From NCBI RefSeq assembly GCF_007860135.1, contig NZ_SJPV01000006.1, positions 124,001 to 188,000 of the forward strand: a DNA stretch of 64,000 nucleotides, in the 5' to 3' direction. The DNA is from Novipirellula artificiosorum. GTDB taxonomy: Bacteria > Planctomycetota > Planctomycetia > Pirellulales > Pirellulaceae. The notes under the pieces are model-generated. The model was not told the origin of the DNA and did no database searches. It saw only the letters and a list, made by a program, of their open reading frames with translations. This document shows positions 8,111 to 15,326 of the stretch, in pieces. Position numbers and translations under genes: made by a program. Within the stretch, counting starts at the first letter, position 1. Each line of letters starts with the position of its first letter.

Positions 8111-10567
8111 TCAAAACAACCGCGTTGCGATTCCGGATGAATCCACTTGCCATGGCGTCCAAAGGATGATGGGATCGACCACTTTCAAGTCGCTTTTTCG
8201 CGGTGCGATCACGGTCGTATCGAATTCCCAGTTCTTGACATCGTACTTCTCGCCTAGCACGGCGATTTCGACCTGAAGTTCCTGATCGAGTTCCGTCATC
8301 TCGAGCGCCAATTGCCGCAATGTCTCTTCGGCTCGCGAGACGTCGGCTCGCTGCTGCGCGGCGCGGCCCGCACCGCGTGCTGCCGTCGACACCTTGGACA
8401 CATTCGTTCGACTCGCCACCTTGTTTCCAAGGAACGCCCCAAGGATAGAGGCTCCAAAGGAGACAACGGTTGATAACCTGGCTTGCTCGTACTGGTCTTG
8501 CTCCACAGCGACGCGATCCTTGGCCGATTGGATCTTCTTGTCCAATGCTTTCATCTTGGACGCATACTTGTCCCGAAGCTTTTCCGTCTCTCGGTCAAGT
8601 TGTTCTCGCGCATCTTGCTCGAAATAGATTCTCGCTTCGCCTTCACTACATCCGCCCGGCGCATAGCTTCCCAAAACACGACTTTTGTAAAGTGTGATGG
8701 CGTAGTGCCGGTACAAGTAATCTTTGAATTGTTTTTCAAAGCTCTTGAACTTCGATGCGTTGCGAAGGGGGGTTGGTAATTCGCTAAAGGTGAAGTCTTC
8801 ATCGCAGACGTCGGACCCTACAGCATCGGCAGCAAGCGATTCACTTGCCGTCCAAAGATCGTCCGGCACGCCGCCGCCACATGGGACAAACAATTTCGCA
8901 TCGGACCATTTGTCGAGATCGGCCGAACTTCGCACATAGTGCAGCGTTCCTTCTGCATAAACGGCAGGTCGATAGATCAATCGGCTGCCATCGTTTGCGG
9001 CTAGTGTAGGGGTCAGGAATTGTTCTCCGATGCCACTTGGGATCACCGGTCGCGAGGGTGCGGTCACTTCACCCGCAACCGATTCGGTCTTCGAATCCTC
9101 ATGGCGTTTTTCGAGGCGCGCTTTACGATCTGCCATCAGCGACTTGATTTGTTCTCGAGCCATGGGTCCGGCTAAGTAGGACAAAGCCCATCGAGTTTGA
9201 AAGACACTTGGACCGTCATCGTGCACGTTGTTCATCAGGAACACACGATTACCAAGTGCGGCAAGCGTTTGCTCCATCGCTGAGCGATCAAACTTGGACC
9301 CGGTTTGCGCCGCTGCGCCCTCGAGCCCTTCAAGCACGCGAGCCTTGTCGCGTTCGGTTTGTAACCGTCCGAGGAACCAAGTGCCGATGTTGGACAGCCC
9401 CTTGTAATCCAAGTCAACAGGATTTTGTGTTGCGAGGGTAATTCCAAGCCCGAACGCACGTGCTTGTTTCAAAAGCGTTAACATCGGCGGTTTCGATGGG
9501 GGATTGGACACCGGCGGAAAATAACCAGCAACTTCATCCATGTACAACATCGCGCGAAGCGAGCTGGTTCCACGTTGCGTCCTCATCCAAGCCAACAATT
9601 CATTGAGCAAGATGGTGACGAAGAACATCCGCTCGCGATCGCTCAGATGGGCGATCGAGAGGATGGATAAACGTGGTTTGCCTTCCGCAGTGAAGAGCAG
9701 TTTCTGTATCGACAGCGGCTCCCCTTCGAGCCAAGTGGAAAACGCGGGCGAAGCAAGCAGGTTGTTAAGCTGCATCGCGAGCTTTGCACGGTCACTCGGG
9801 GGCATGAAGGAATCGAGATCCAAAATACCGACCCGCTCGATCGGCGGCGATTGAATCAATCCAATCAGATCGCCAATGTTCACGTTCTTGCCGTCTCGCC
9901 AGCAATGATCGAGAATCGATGAGATCAAAATGTGTTCACGAGAAAGCAGTGGATCCGCATTGATTCCCAGCAACGTCAACAGCCCGGATGCAGAGCCGGT
10001 GACGCGTTCCCGCATCGCATCCGAATCCTCAAGCAGCGATGGTGGCGGTGCGTCAAAGCTCTTCAGCACCGTCATCGGGATTCCCGCGTTGCTGCCGGGC
10101 GTATAGATCGCGATGTCGACGCTGTCGCGAAACTTGGCGATTCGTGATGGTGATTGACCCCACGATTCGATTCCCTTCTTCCAAAGCTTCGCTTTGTCGC
10201 AGGCAAGCTGTTCCGACGTGACCCCTTTGCGCGTCGCTTCCCCCTTGTCGATCCAGGGCAAGAAATCGCTAGAGCGAAGCTCGGGAAACGTCAGCAGTAG
10301 GTTTCCAAGATCGCCTTTGGGATCAATGCAGATCGCTGGAATGCCGTCGATCGCCGCTTCTTCGAGCAGCGACAAACACAAACCGGTCTTGCCGCTGCCG
10401 GTCATCCCGACGCACATCGCGTGCGTACAAAGGTCTTTGGCGTCGTACAGCAGCAAGTCATCTTTCAGCTCGCCCTTCTTTAAATCGTAAAGACGTCCCA
10501 TGTAGAAAGTGGCGAGCTTTTCAAAAACATCTGGCGACGGAACAGGCATGGTTTCGATGACATCCAT
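8111..10567 (-). CDS. HerA/FtsK-like P-loop ATPase with C-terminal coiled coil
   Basis: An 818-residue protein with Walker A GMTGSGKT (54-61), IDPKGDLGNLL, a Walker B-like LYMDEVAGYFPP near 340, and TLATQNPVDLDYKGL, the order seen in HerA/VirD4-type ATPases (DUF87-like). Residues about 649-696 form a charged coiled coil, followed by a hydrophobic glycine-rich stretch (SFGASILGAFLGN). Such ATPases act on DNA or as motors at membranes; the substrate is unknown. There is no nurA-like nuclease next to it. The frame extends to a GTG at 10684 with an AAGG ribosome-like site, but that would leave only 23 bases to the divergent gene, so ATG 10567 was chosen with moderate confidence. Confidence 0.75.
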   Translation of the reverse strand: MDVIETMPVPSPDVFEKLATFYMGRLYDLKKGELKDDLLLYDAKDLCTHAMCVGMTGSGKTGLCLSLLEEAAIDGIPAICIDPKGDLGNLLLTFPELRSSDFLPWIDKGEATRKGVTSEQLACDKAKLWKKGIESWGQSPSRIAKFRDSVDIAIYTPGSNAGIPMTVLKSFDAPPPSLLEDSDAMRERVTGSASGLLTLLGINADPLLSREHILISSILDHCWRDGKNVNIGDLIGLIQSPPIERVGILDLDSFMPPSDRAKLAMQLNNLLASPAFSTWLEGEPLSIQKLLFTAEGKPRLSILSIAHLSDRERMFFVTILLNELLAWMRTQRGTSSLRAMLYMDEVAGYFPPVSNPPSKPPMLTLLKQARAFGLGITLATQNPVDLDYKGLSNIGTWFLGRLQTERDKARVLEGLEGAAAQTGSKFDRSAMEQTLAALGNRVFLMNNVHDDGPSVFQTRWALSYLAGPMAREQIKSLMADRKARLEKRHEDSKTESVAGEVTAPSRPVIPSGIGEQFLTPTLAANDGSRLIYRPAVYAEGTLHYVRSSADLDKWSDAKLFVPCGGGVPDDLWTASESLAADAVGSDVCDEDFTFSELPTPLRNASKFKSFEKQFKDYLYRHYAITLYKSRVLGSYAPGGCSEGEARIYFEQDAREQLDRETEKLRDKYASKMKALDKKIQSAKDRVAVEQDQYEQARLSTVVSFGASILGAFLGNKVASRTNVSKVSTAARGAGRAAQQRADVSRAEETLRQLALEMTELDQELQVEIAVLGEKYDVKNWEFDTTVIAPRKSDLKVVDPIILWTPWQVDSSGIATRLF

Positions 10568-10707
10568 TGGAAGCGAAAATCTAAGTAGGGTTCCCGGCGA
10601 TATCTTAACCGATTCGAATGACGGCGAGAGGATGGGTGCGACGATGCGTCCAAAAGTCGTTAAGATACGCGAAACAAACTTCACGCACCTTCTGGTGGAA
10701 AGACATC

Positions 10708-11547
10708 ATGCTGGATCTGTTTGACAAAATCGAAGACGCTACGAAAAAAATCAAAAAACAGTTTGCATCGGTTCCGAAAACCGGTATCATCCTGGGCACG
10801 GGTTTGGGAGGCCTCGCCGAGCAAATCGAAGTCGAAGCAACCATCGATTATCGTGACATCCCTCACTTCCCAACTTCGACAGCGACAAGTCACAAAGGAC
10901 GATTGGTTTGCGGGCAACTTGCTGGCGTTCCAGTTGTGGCCATGGAAGGCCGCTTTCATCAATACGAAGGTTATCCACTCAAACAAATCACACTTCCCGT
11001 GCGTGTCTTCAAGGCGCTCGGGGCGGAACGACTTGTTGTCAGTAACGCGTGTGGAGGATTGAACCCGTATTACTCGGCCGGTGACATCATGGTCATCGAA
11101 GATCAGATCAATTTGATGGGTGACAACCCACTGATCGGTATCAATGATGACCGCTTGGGGCCGCGTTTTCCCGACATGTGCGAAGCCTATGATCCGTGGT
11201 GGGTCGACCGAACGATGGAAATCGGACGCCAAGAGAACCTTCCGGTTCACAAAGGTGTTTTTGTTGCGGTAACCGGACCCAATTTGGAAACGCGCGCCGA
11301 ATATCGGTTCTTGCGCATGATCGGGGCGGATGTGGTTGGAATGAGCACGGTTCCGGAAACGATCGTCGCTGTTCATTGTGGGCTGAAAGTCGTTGGGCTC
11401 AGCGTGATCACCGACATGTGCCTGCCTGATGCCTTGAAACCGGCCAATGTCGAGGAGATCATCGCAACAGCAAATGCCGCGTCGCCAAAGCTTATCACTC
11501 TGGTGCGTCGCATTGTCGCAGAGGCAGGGCAGACTCGCGTCGCTTGA
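10708..11547 (+). CDS. punA: Purine nucleoside phosphorylase (first of tandem pair)
   Basis: A 279-residue trimeric-type purine nucleoside phosphorylase. Visible motifs are GIILGTGLGGLAEQI (phosphate loop), HKGRLVCG, GRFHQYEGY, NACGGLNP, GPNLETRAEYR and GADVVGMSTVPE, all conserved in the PNP/MTAP family. It cleaves inosine or guanosine with phosphate to base and ribose 1-phosphate for purine salvage. ATG 10708 follows a GGTGGAAAG ribosome site; the frame extends further upstream but lacks family similarity there. A paralogue follows 41 bases downstream, with a shared terminator after the second gene. Confidence 0.93.
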   Translation: MLDLFDKIEDATKKIKKQFASVPKTGIILGTGLGGLAEQIEVEATIDYRDIPHFPTSTATSHKGRLVCGQLAGVPVVAMEGRFHQYEGYPLKQITLPVRVFKALGAERLVVSNACGGLNPYYSAGDIMVIEDQINLMGDNPLIGINDDRLGPRFPDMCEAYDPWWVDRTMEIGRQENLPVHKGVFVAVTGPNLETRAEYRFLRMIGADVVGMSTVPETIVAVHCGLKVVGLSVITDMCLPDALKPANVEEIIATANAASPKLITLVRRIVAEAGQTRVA

Positions 11548-11588
11548 GGAACGTGCGACCATCATTCACCGGAGCGTGGATTGAAAGC

Positions 11589-12407
11589 ATGATCGATCAC
11601 CAAAACGTTCTTAACGAAGCTTGCGCCTTCATTCGCGATTCCGCGGCGATCCAGCCGGCGGTTGCAATGATTCTCGGCAGCGGACTGGGGGGAGTGGCTA
11701 AACAGATTGAACGCCCGACCACGATCGACTTTGCGGACATCGCGGGGTTCGCTGCGTCCACCGCAAGCGGGCATCAGGGGCAGTTGATCTTGGGGGAACT
11801 GGAGCAACAGCCGGTCATCGCCATGGCCGGTCGGCTCCATTGCTACGAAGGATGGAACATCGATCAGGTGACCTTTCCGGTCCACGTGATGGCCGCCCTC
11901 GGAGCGTCCCGATTGATCGTCAGCAACGCCGCCGGTGGTGTGAACCCGAAGCTTCGCGTGGGGGACCTGCTGGTCATCCGTGACCACATGGACTGGATTC
12001 GCGGCGTTTCGAAAAGGGCGGTTCGCTCCGCCACGGGATCGCTTGGACGCCGAGTTAACCTGTACGACGATGAAATGTCAGCGATAGCGATCGAGGCGTC
12101 GAGAGTCGAGAATTTTTTGGCCATGCAAGGAACCTACCTGGCGACGTTGGGGCCCAATTATGAGACGCGGGCAGAGTATCGAATGATGCGACGCGTTGGA
12201 GCCGATGTGGTAGGAATGAGCACGGTTCCAGAAGTACTGGCGGCGGCTAGCAGCGGGATGCGTACGCTGGGATTGTCGTTGGTGAGTAACGTCGCCAGGC
12301 CCGATGCCGCTTCGGCGGCGAATCATGATGAAGTGTTAGCGGCGGGCAAATTGGGCCAAACCAAGCTAGAATCGATCGTTCGAACCGTTCTGCGGTCATT
12401 TACGTAA
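11589..12407 (+). CDS. Purine nucleoside phosphorylase paralogue (second of tandem pair)
   Basis: A 272-residue protein with MILGSGLGGVAKQI, GHQGQLILGELEQQPVIAM-type region, GRLHCYEGW, NAAGGVNP, GPNYETRAEYR and GADVVGMSTVPE, aligned over its full length with the preceding gene. It is the same family of phosphorolytic purine nucleoside cleavage. Differences in the 140-165 region (RGVSKRAVRSATGSLGRRV against the partner's NPLIGINDDRLGPRFPDM) lie where base-recognition residues occur in the family, so substrate preference may differ. ATG 11589 is the likely start. The pair probably forms one operon ending in the terminator at 12453. Confidence 0.88.
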   Translation: MIDHQNVLNEACAFIRDSAAIQPAVAMILGSGLGGVAKQIERPTTIDFADIAGFAASTASGHQGQLILGELEQQPVIAMAGRLHCYEGWNIDQVTFPVHVMAALGASRLIVSNAAGGVNPKLRVGDLLVIRDHMDWIRGVSKRAVRSATGSLGRRVNLYDDEMSAIAIEASRVENFLAMQGTYLATLGPNYETRAEYRMMRRVGADVVGMSTVPEVLAAASSGMRTLGLSLVSNVARPDAASAANHDEVLAAGKLGQTKLESIVRTVLRSFT

Positions 12408-12452
12408 AGGTTTGGAGATAAACGACTGAACTTAGCTAGAATAGAGTCGTGT

Positions 12453-12476
12453 GTCCGTTCTCACGGACTTTTCTTT
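12453..12476 (+). terminator. Rho-independent terminator after the phosphorylase pair
   Basis: Stem GTCCGT (12453-12458) and ACGGAC (12463-12468) with a 4-base loop, followed directly by TTTTCTTT. It is 45 bases downstream of the second phosphorylase stop and before the next gene, so it separates the salvage pair from the GXGXG gene. Confidence 0.75.
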
Positions 12477-12503
12477 CCGCTCGGCCACTGACCCTGAGTG
12501 CCC

Positions 12504-13277
12504 ATGTCTGACGCAGGATCTCGGAGTCCTCAAAACGATTCAACCTTGTCGGCATTCTCGCCGGCTGCGGTCAGCCACGTCTTCTCGATGGCGAAGTTCA
12601 CTGACGCGCAGTTGCGACAAGCGATCTCCGAGGTTCCCGCGGCCGATAGCGATGAGGAATTGGTTCAGATTCAAGTCACCGACGCTACGGGTCAGCATTC
12701 CGCGTTGATGCGGCTTGACCATCCGGTGCGTTTGCATGTGGACGGGCAGCTTGGCGATTATGCCTTTGCGTTCAATCGGCAAGCCGACATTCGGTTAACC
12801 GGGTCGGCCGGTCACGGGGTCGGTGAAGGGATGGCCAGTGGTGCGGTTCGCGTGCGTGGTCGCGCCGGATGCGGTGCCGGAGTCGCCATGACCGGCGGCA
12901 CTTTGGCCATCTTTGGCTCCGCTGGCCATCGCTGTGGCGCCGGCATGCGATCGGGAAGCATTTTCGTGCGTGGCAATGTCGGGGACGAAACGGGAGTAGG
13001 CGCTCTTGGCGGGATGATTGTGATCGGAGGGGATGCGGGATTACGGTTGGGTGATGCGATGAACAACGTGACCGTCTTCATTCGCGGGAAGGCGAAAAGT
13101 TTGGCAGACGGAGTGACCGAGGCACCGCTGCGCAAGCGGGAAGAACTGCGTTTAGGTTTGTTGCTTATCAATGCATCGATTCGCGGGGATGCAAAGGAGT
13201 TTCGCCGAGTGGTTCCCGAGGCGATGCTCAAAGCGGAAGCATCGCAGCGTGGCGAAGTGGTCCCCAATTGGCGTTAG
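12504..13277 (+). CDS. GXGXG-domain protein (glutamate synthase subunit 3/FwdC-like)
   Basis: A 257-residue protein dominated by a right-handed beta-helix built of about 19-residue repeats: GSAGHGVGEGMASGAVRVRG, GCGAGVAMTGGTLAIFG, HRCGAGMRSGSIFVRG, ETGVGALGGMIVIGG. This GXGXG domain occurs as the C-terminal domain of glutamate synthase, as GlxC/MgsB, and in formylmethanofuran dehydrogenase subunit C. Because the next gene resembles a glutamate-synthase FMN barrel and no other formylmethanofuran genes are near, the glutamate-synthase-like reading is favoured. The start could be ATG 12504 or ATG 12588 (MAKFTDAQ), as neither has a strong ribosome site. No catalytic residues are expected in this domain by itself. 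Confidence 0.75.
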   Translation: MSDAGSRSPQNDSTLSAFSPAAVSHVFSMAKFTDAQLRQAISEVPAADSDEELVQIQVTDATGQHSALMRLDHPVRLHVDGQLGDYAFAFNRQADIRLTGSAGHGVGEGMASGAVRVRGRAGCGAGVAMTGGTLAIFGSAGHRCGAGMRSGSIFVRGNVGDETGVGALGGMIVIGGDAGLRLGDAMNNVTVFIRGKAKSLADGVTEAPLRKREELRLGLLLINASIRGDAKEFRRVVPEAMLKAEASQRGEVVPNWR

Positions 13278-13286
13278 GAACGATCC

Positions 13287-14399
13287 ATGAATCATCGTCT
13301 GTCCCCTCTGCATTTCTTGCCTCCCCCGGTAAATACCGCTTGGACTGGGGCTTTGCTGAATCCGGCGCGCGGCGTGCTTTCACGGCGACATGGCGAAGAC
13401 ATCGCGATGCCGCTGCCGCTATTTTGGTACGACCCACCTTGGTACCAAATCACCACCGACCAAGCCGACAACTTGGCTGTCGCGGTCGCGGAGATGGATG
13501 TCCTTGTCGCCGCCATGCGCAGCGAGCTGGCAGGGCCCGCGAGCGAGTCGATTTTTCATAGCGGACGTGCCATTGAAGCGGACGTTGCAGCGACCCCGGA
13601 CATCACCCGTCGGTATCCGCGGATCTTGCCGTATCGTTCCGAGCGATATGGGTTGATGAGCGAGGATTTCGATGACTGCACGATCCTTGACTTGCGACTG
13701 ATCATGCCACGTGATCTCTCCGGTCGCTTCGCCTATTCCCCTGCTCAACTTCAGCGTTGGGAGGCGACTCCGGCGACAGCACCTGTTGCGGGAGGCGGTT
13801 GGATTCATGCGGCCACTTTTCCGCCGGATGTGGTTTCGATGCAACATCTTGCATCGAAAATCGAACAGCTTCGACGACTTGCCTCATCGGCCGCAATCTT
13901 CGTATCGATGGGCCCCTATCGCATGGAGGAAGAACTGCCCCTGCTGCTTGCCGCCAAACCGGACGGATTGATTCTTCGGCTCGACGAGATCTTGCTCGAT
14001 GGATTGGAACTTGCCGTGCTGACGCGCCGAGCCCGAGAGATGATGGATGCTCACGATGCTCCATCGTTGCCGCTCTGGGTGGTGCCTGGAGAAATCACGG
14101 CGGACGATGCTGTCAAATTGGTTGCGTTGGGGGCATCGGCGGTGGCCATCGATGCTTGGTGCAACGCGTTGATTGAACAGACGCAGGTCGCACAATCCGA
14201 GTCCACGACAGGTTATGTATCGGATTCCCCGCACCAATACGACCCTCGCTGGTGTGAATTTGCCCGCGATCAGATTGGTGAACTGACTTCGCGTTTTCTA
14301 GGCCTGTTTGAATCCCTGCAAAGCGTCGCTCGAGACGAGCGGCTCGGCAGTCTGAGTTCAAGTTGGGTCAAGAACCTTGGGGTGCGAGCCTTACGATAG
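13287..14399 (+). CDS. Degenerate glutamate synthase FMN-barrel-like protein
   Basis: A 370-residue protein whose start (AGGA ribosome site) lies 9 bases after the GXGXG gene. Features recalling the FMN-binding domain 2 of glutamate synthase include RYPRILPYRSERYG, AIFVSMGPYRMEEELPLLLAAKPDGLILRLDE and ITADDAVKLVALGASAVAIDAW, the last like the phosphate-binding end of a TIM barrel. It has only three cysteines, widely spaced, so the usual 3Fe-4S cluster is absent, and several usual glycine motifs are missing. Activity as a true glutamate synthase is therefore unlikely without other subunits. The last 9 bases overlap the convergent transglutaminase gene. Confidence 0.55.
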   Translation: MNHRLSPLHFLPPPVNTAWTGALLNPARGVLSRRHGEDIAMPLPLFWYDPPWYQITTDQADNLAVAVAEMDVLVAAMRSELAGPASESIFHSGRAIEADVAATPDITRRYPRILPYRSERYGLMSEDFDDCTILDLRLIMPRDLSGRFAYSPAQLQRWEATPATAPVAGGGWIHAATFPPDVVSMQHLASKIEQLRRLASSAAIFVSMGPYRMEEELPLLLAAKPDGLILRLDEILLDGLELAVLTRRAREMMDAHDAPSLPLWVVPGEITADDAVKLVALGASAVAIDAWCNALIEQTQVAQSESTTGYVSDSPHQYDPRWCEFARDQIGELTSRFLGLFESLQSVARDERLGSLSSSWVKNLGVRALR

Positions 14400-15323
14400 G
14401 TTGCTGGTGGTCGTCGCGGGCAGCAGCGGCTCGACATCAACGCGAACCTTGAGCGAGGTTTGCCCCCCGCCAAGAATGACACCTCGCATTGGGCTGACAT
14501 CTCCATAATCACGGCCCACGCAAATCGGAATATGGTCGGTCCCACACAGACACGCATTGGTCGGATCACAATCAATCCATCCAAGCAGCGGGCCACCATA
14601 AACACTCAGCCAAGCATGCGATTCATCTGCACCGACCATCCTCGGCTTTCCCTCCGGTGGAATCGTTCGTAAGTAACCACTGACGTAACGTGCCGGCAAG
14701 CCAATCGATCGCAAACAAGCGATCTGAACGTGTGCAAAATCTTGGCAAACCCCTGCTCGAAGTCGGAATGCGTTGATGGTAGGAGTATGAACATCGGTGG
14801 CAGTCGTGTCATAACGAAAGTCTTTGTGAATTCGCTTCGTCAAATCCAAGGCAGCCTCCAGGATTGCACGATCGCCTTGAAAAGACTCAATCGCATAATC
14901 GGAAAAAATCTTGTCCGTCATCACTCGAGGCGAATCGAATAAAAACTCATACGCCAGCCGATCCGGGAGACGAGCGATATCGCGAGCTTCGTTTCGAACT
15001 TGTGTCCAAGGAATCGCGGTAGCGGCCAAATCATCAAGCGAACGGTACTTTGGCGGCTCCACGGTGACATCGCTGTTGGCGACCGCGGTCAGTTCTTTGT
15101 GCAGCGTTTCAATGGCAAAGGAATACACCCGATTGCCAAAATAGTCCACGTGCTCGGTAACCGTTTCGGGTACGGGAGTAATGGAAATGGTTGATTCGTG
15201 ACAGGTGATTCCACTACGTGTTTGCGGTTGCATCCGCAATTGGTTCTGACAAATCGCCACTGGCTCGCTGTAGCGGTACTCCGTGCAATGCTCGATGCGA
15301 TATCGAAGGGACGCGACAGACAC
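14391..15323 (-). CDS. Transglutaminase-like cysteine protease-fold protein (COG1305 type)
   Basis: A 310-residue protein: bacterial transglutaminase N-terminal beta domain (about 1-90, opening VASLRYRIEHCTEYRYSEPV), then the papain-like core with the triad Cys in AGVCQDFAHVQIACLRSIG, His in ESHAWLSVYG and Asp in DCDPTNACLCG. Members of this group are predicted peptidases or amide-exchange enzymes. It is the last gene of the five-gene ATP-grasp/alpha-E cluster, starting 3 bases after the stop of the fused ATP-grasp/alpha-E gene. No signal peptide is visible, so it is probably cytoplasmic. Substrate unknown. Confidence 0.88.
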   Translation of the reverse strand: MSVASLRYRIEHCTEYRYSEPVAICQNQLRMQPQTRSGITCHESTISITPVPETVTEHVDYFGNRVYSFAIETLHKELTAVANSDVTVEPPKYRSLDDLAATAIPWTQVRNEARDIARLPDRLAYEFLFDSPRVMTDKIFSDYAIESFQGDRAILEAALDLTKRIHKDFRYDTTATDVHTPTINAFRLRAGVCQDFAHVQIACLRSIGLPARYVSGYLRTIPPEGKPRMVGADESHAWLSVYGGPLLGWIDCDPTNACLCGTDHIPICVGRDYGDVSPMRGVILGGGQTSLKVRVDVEPLLPATTTSNLS

Positions 15324-15326
15324 GTT

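Noticed and set aside
10568..10684. Longer start (GTG 10684) for the HerA-like gene
   Set aside because: It has an AAGG site but would leave only 23 bases between divergent starts, too little for two promoters. Kept as an alternative only.
10681..11565. 294-codon minus-strand open frame
   Set aside because: Antisense to the first purine nucleoside phosphorylase; no family features.
12504..13277. Formylmethanofuran dehydrogenase subunit C
   Set aside because: The GXGXG repeat is shared, but no other formylmethanofuran or methanopterin gene is adjacent and the partner gene resembles a glutamate synthase barrel.
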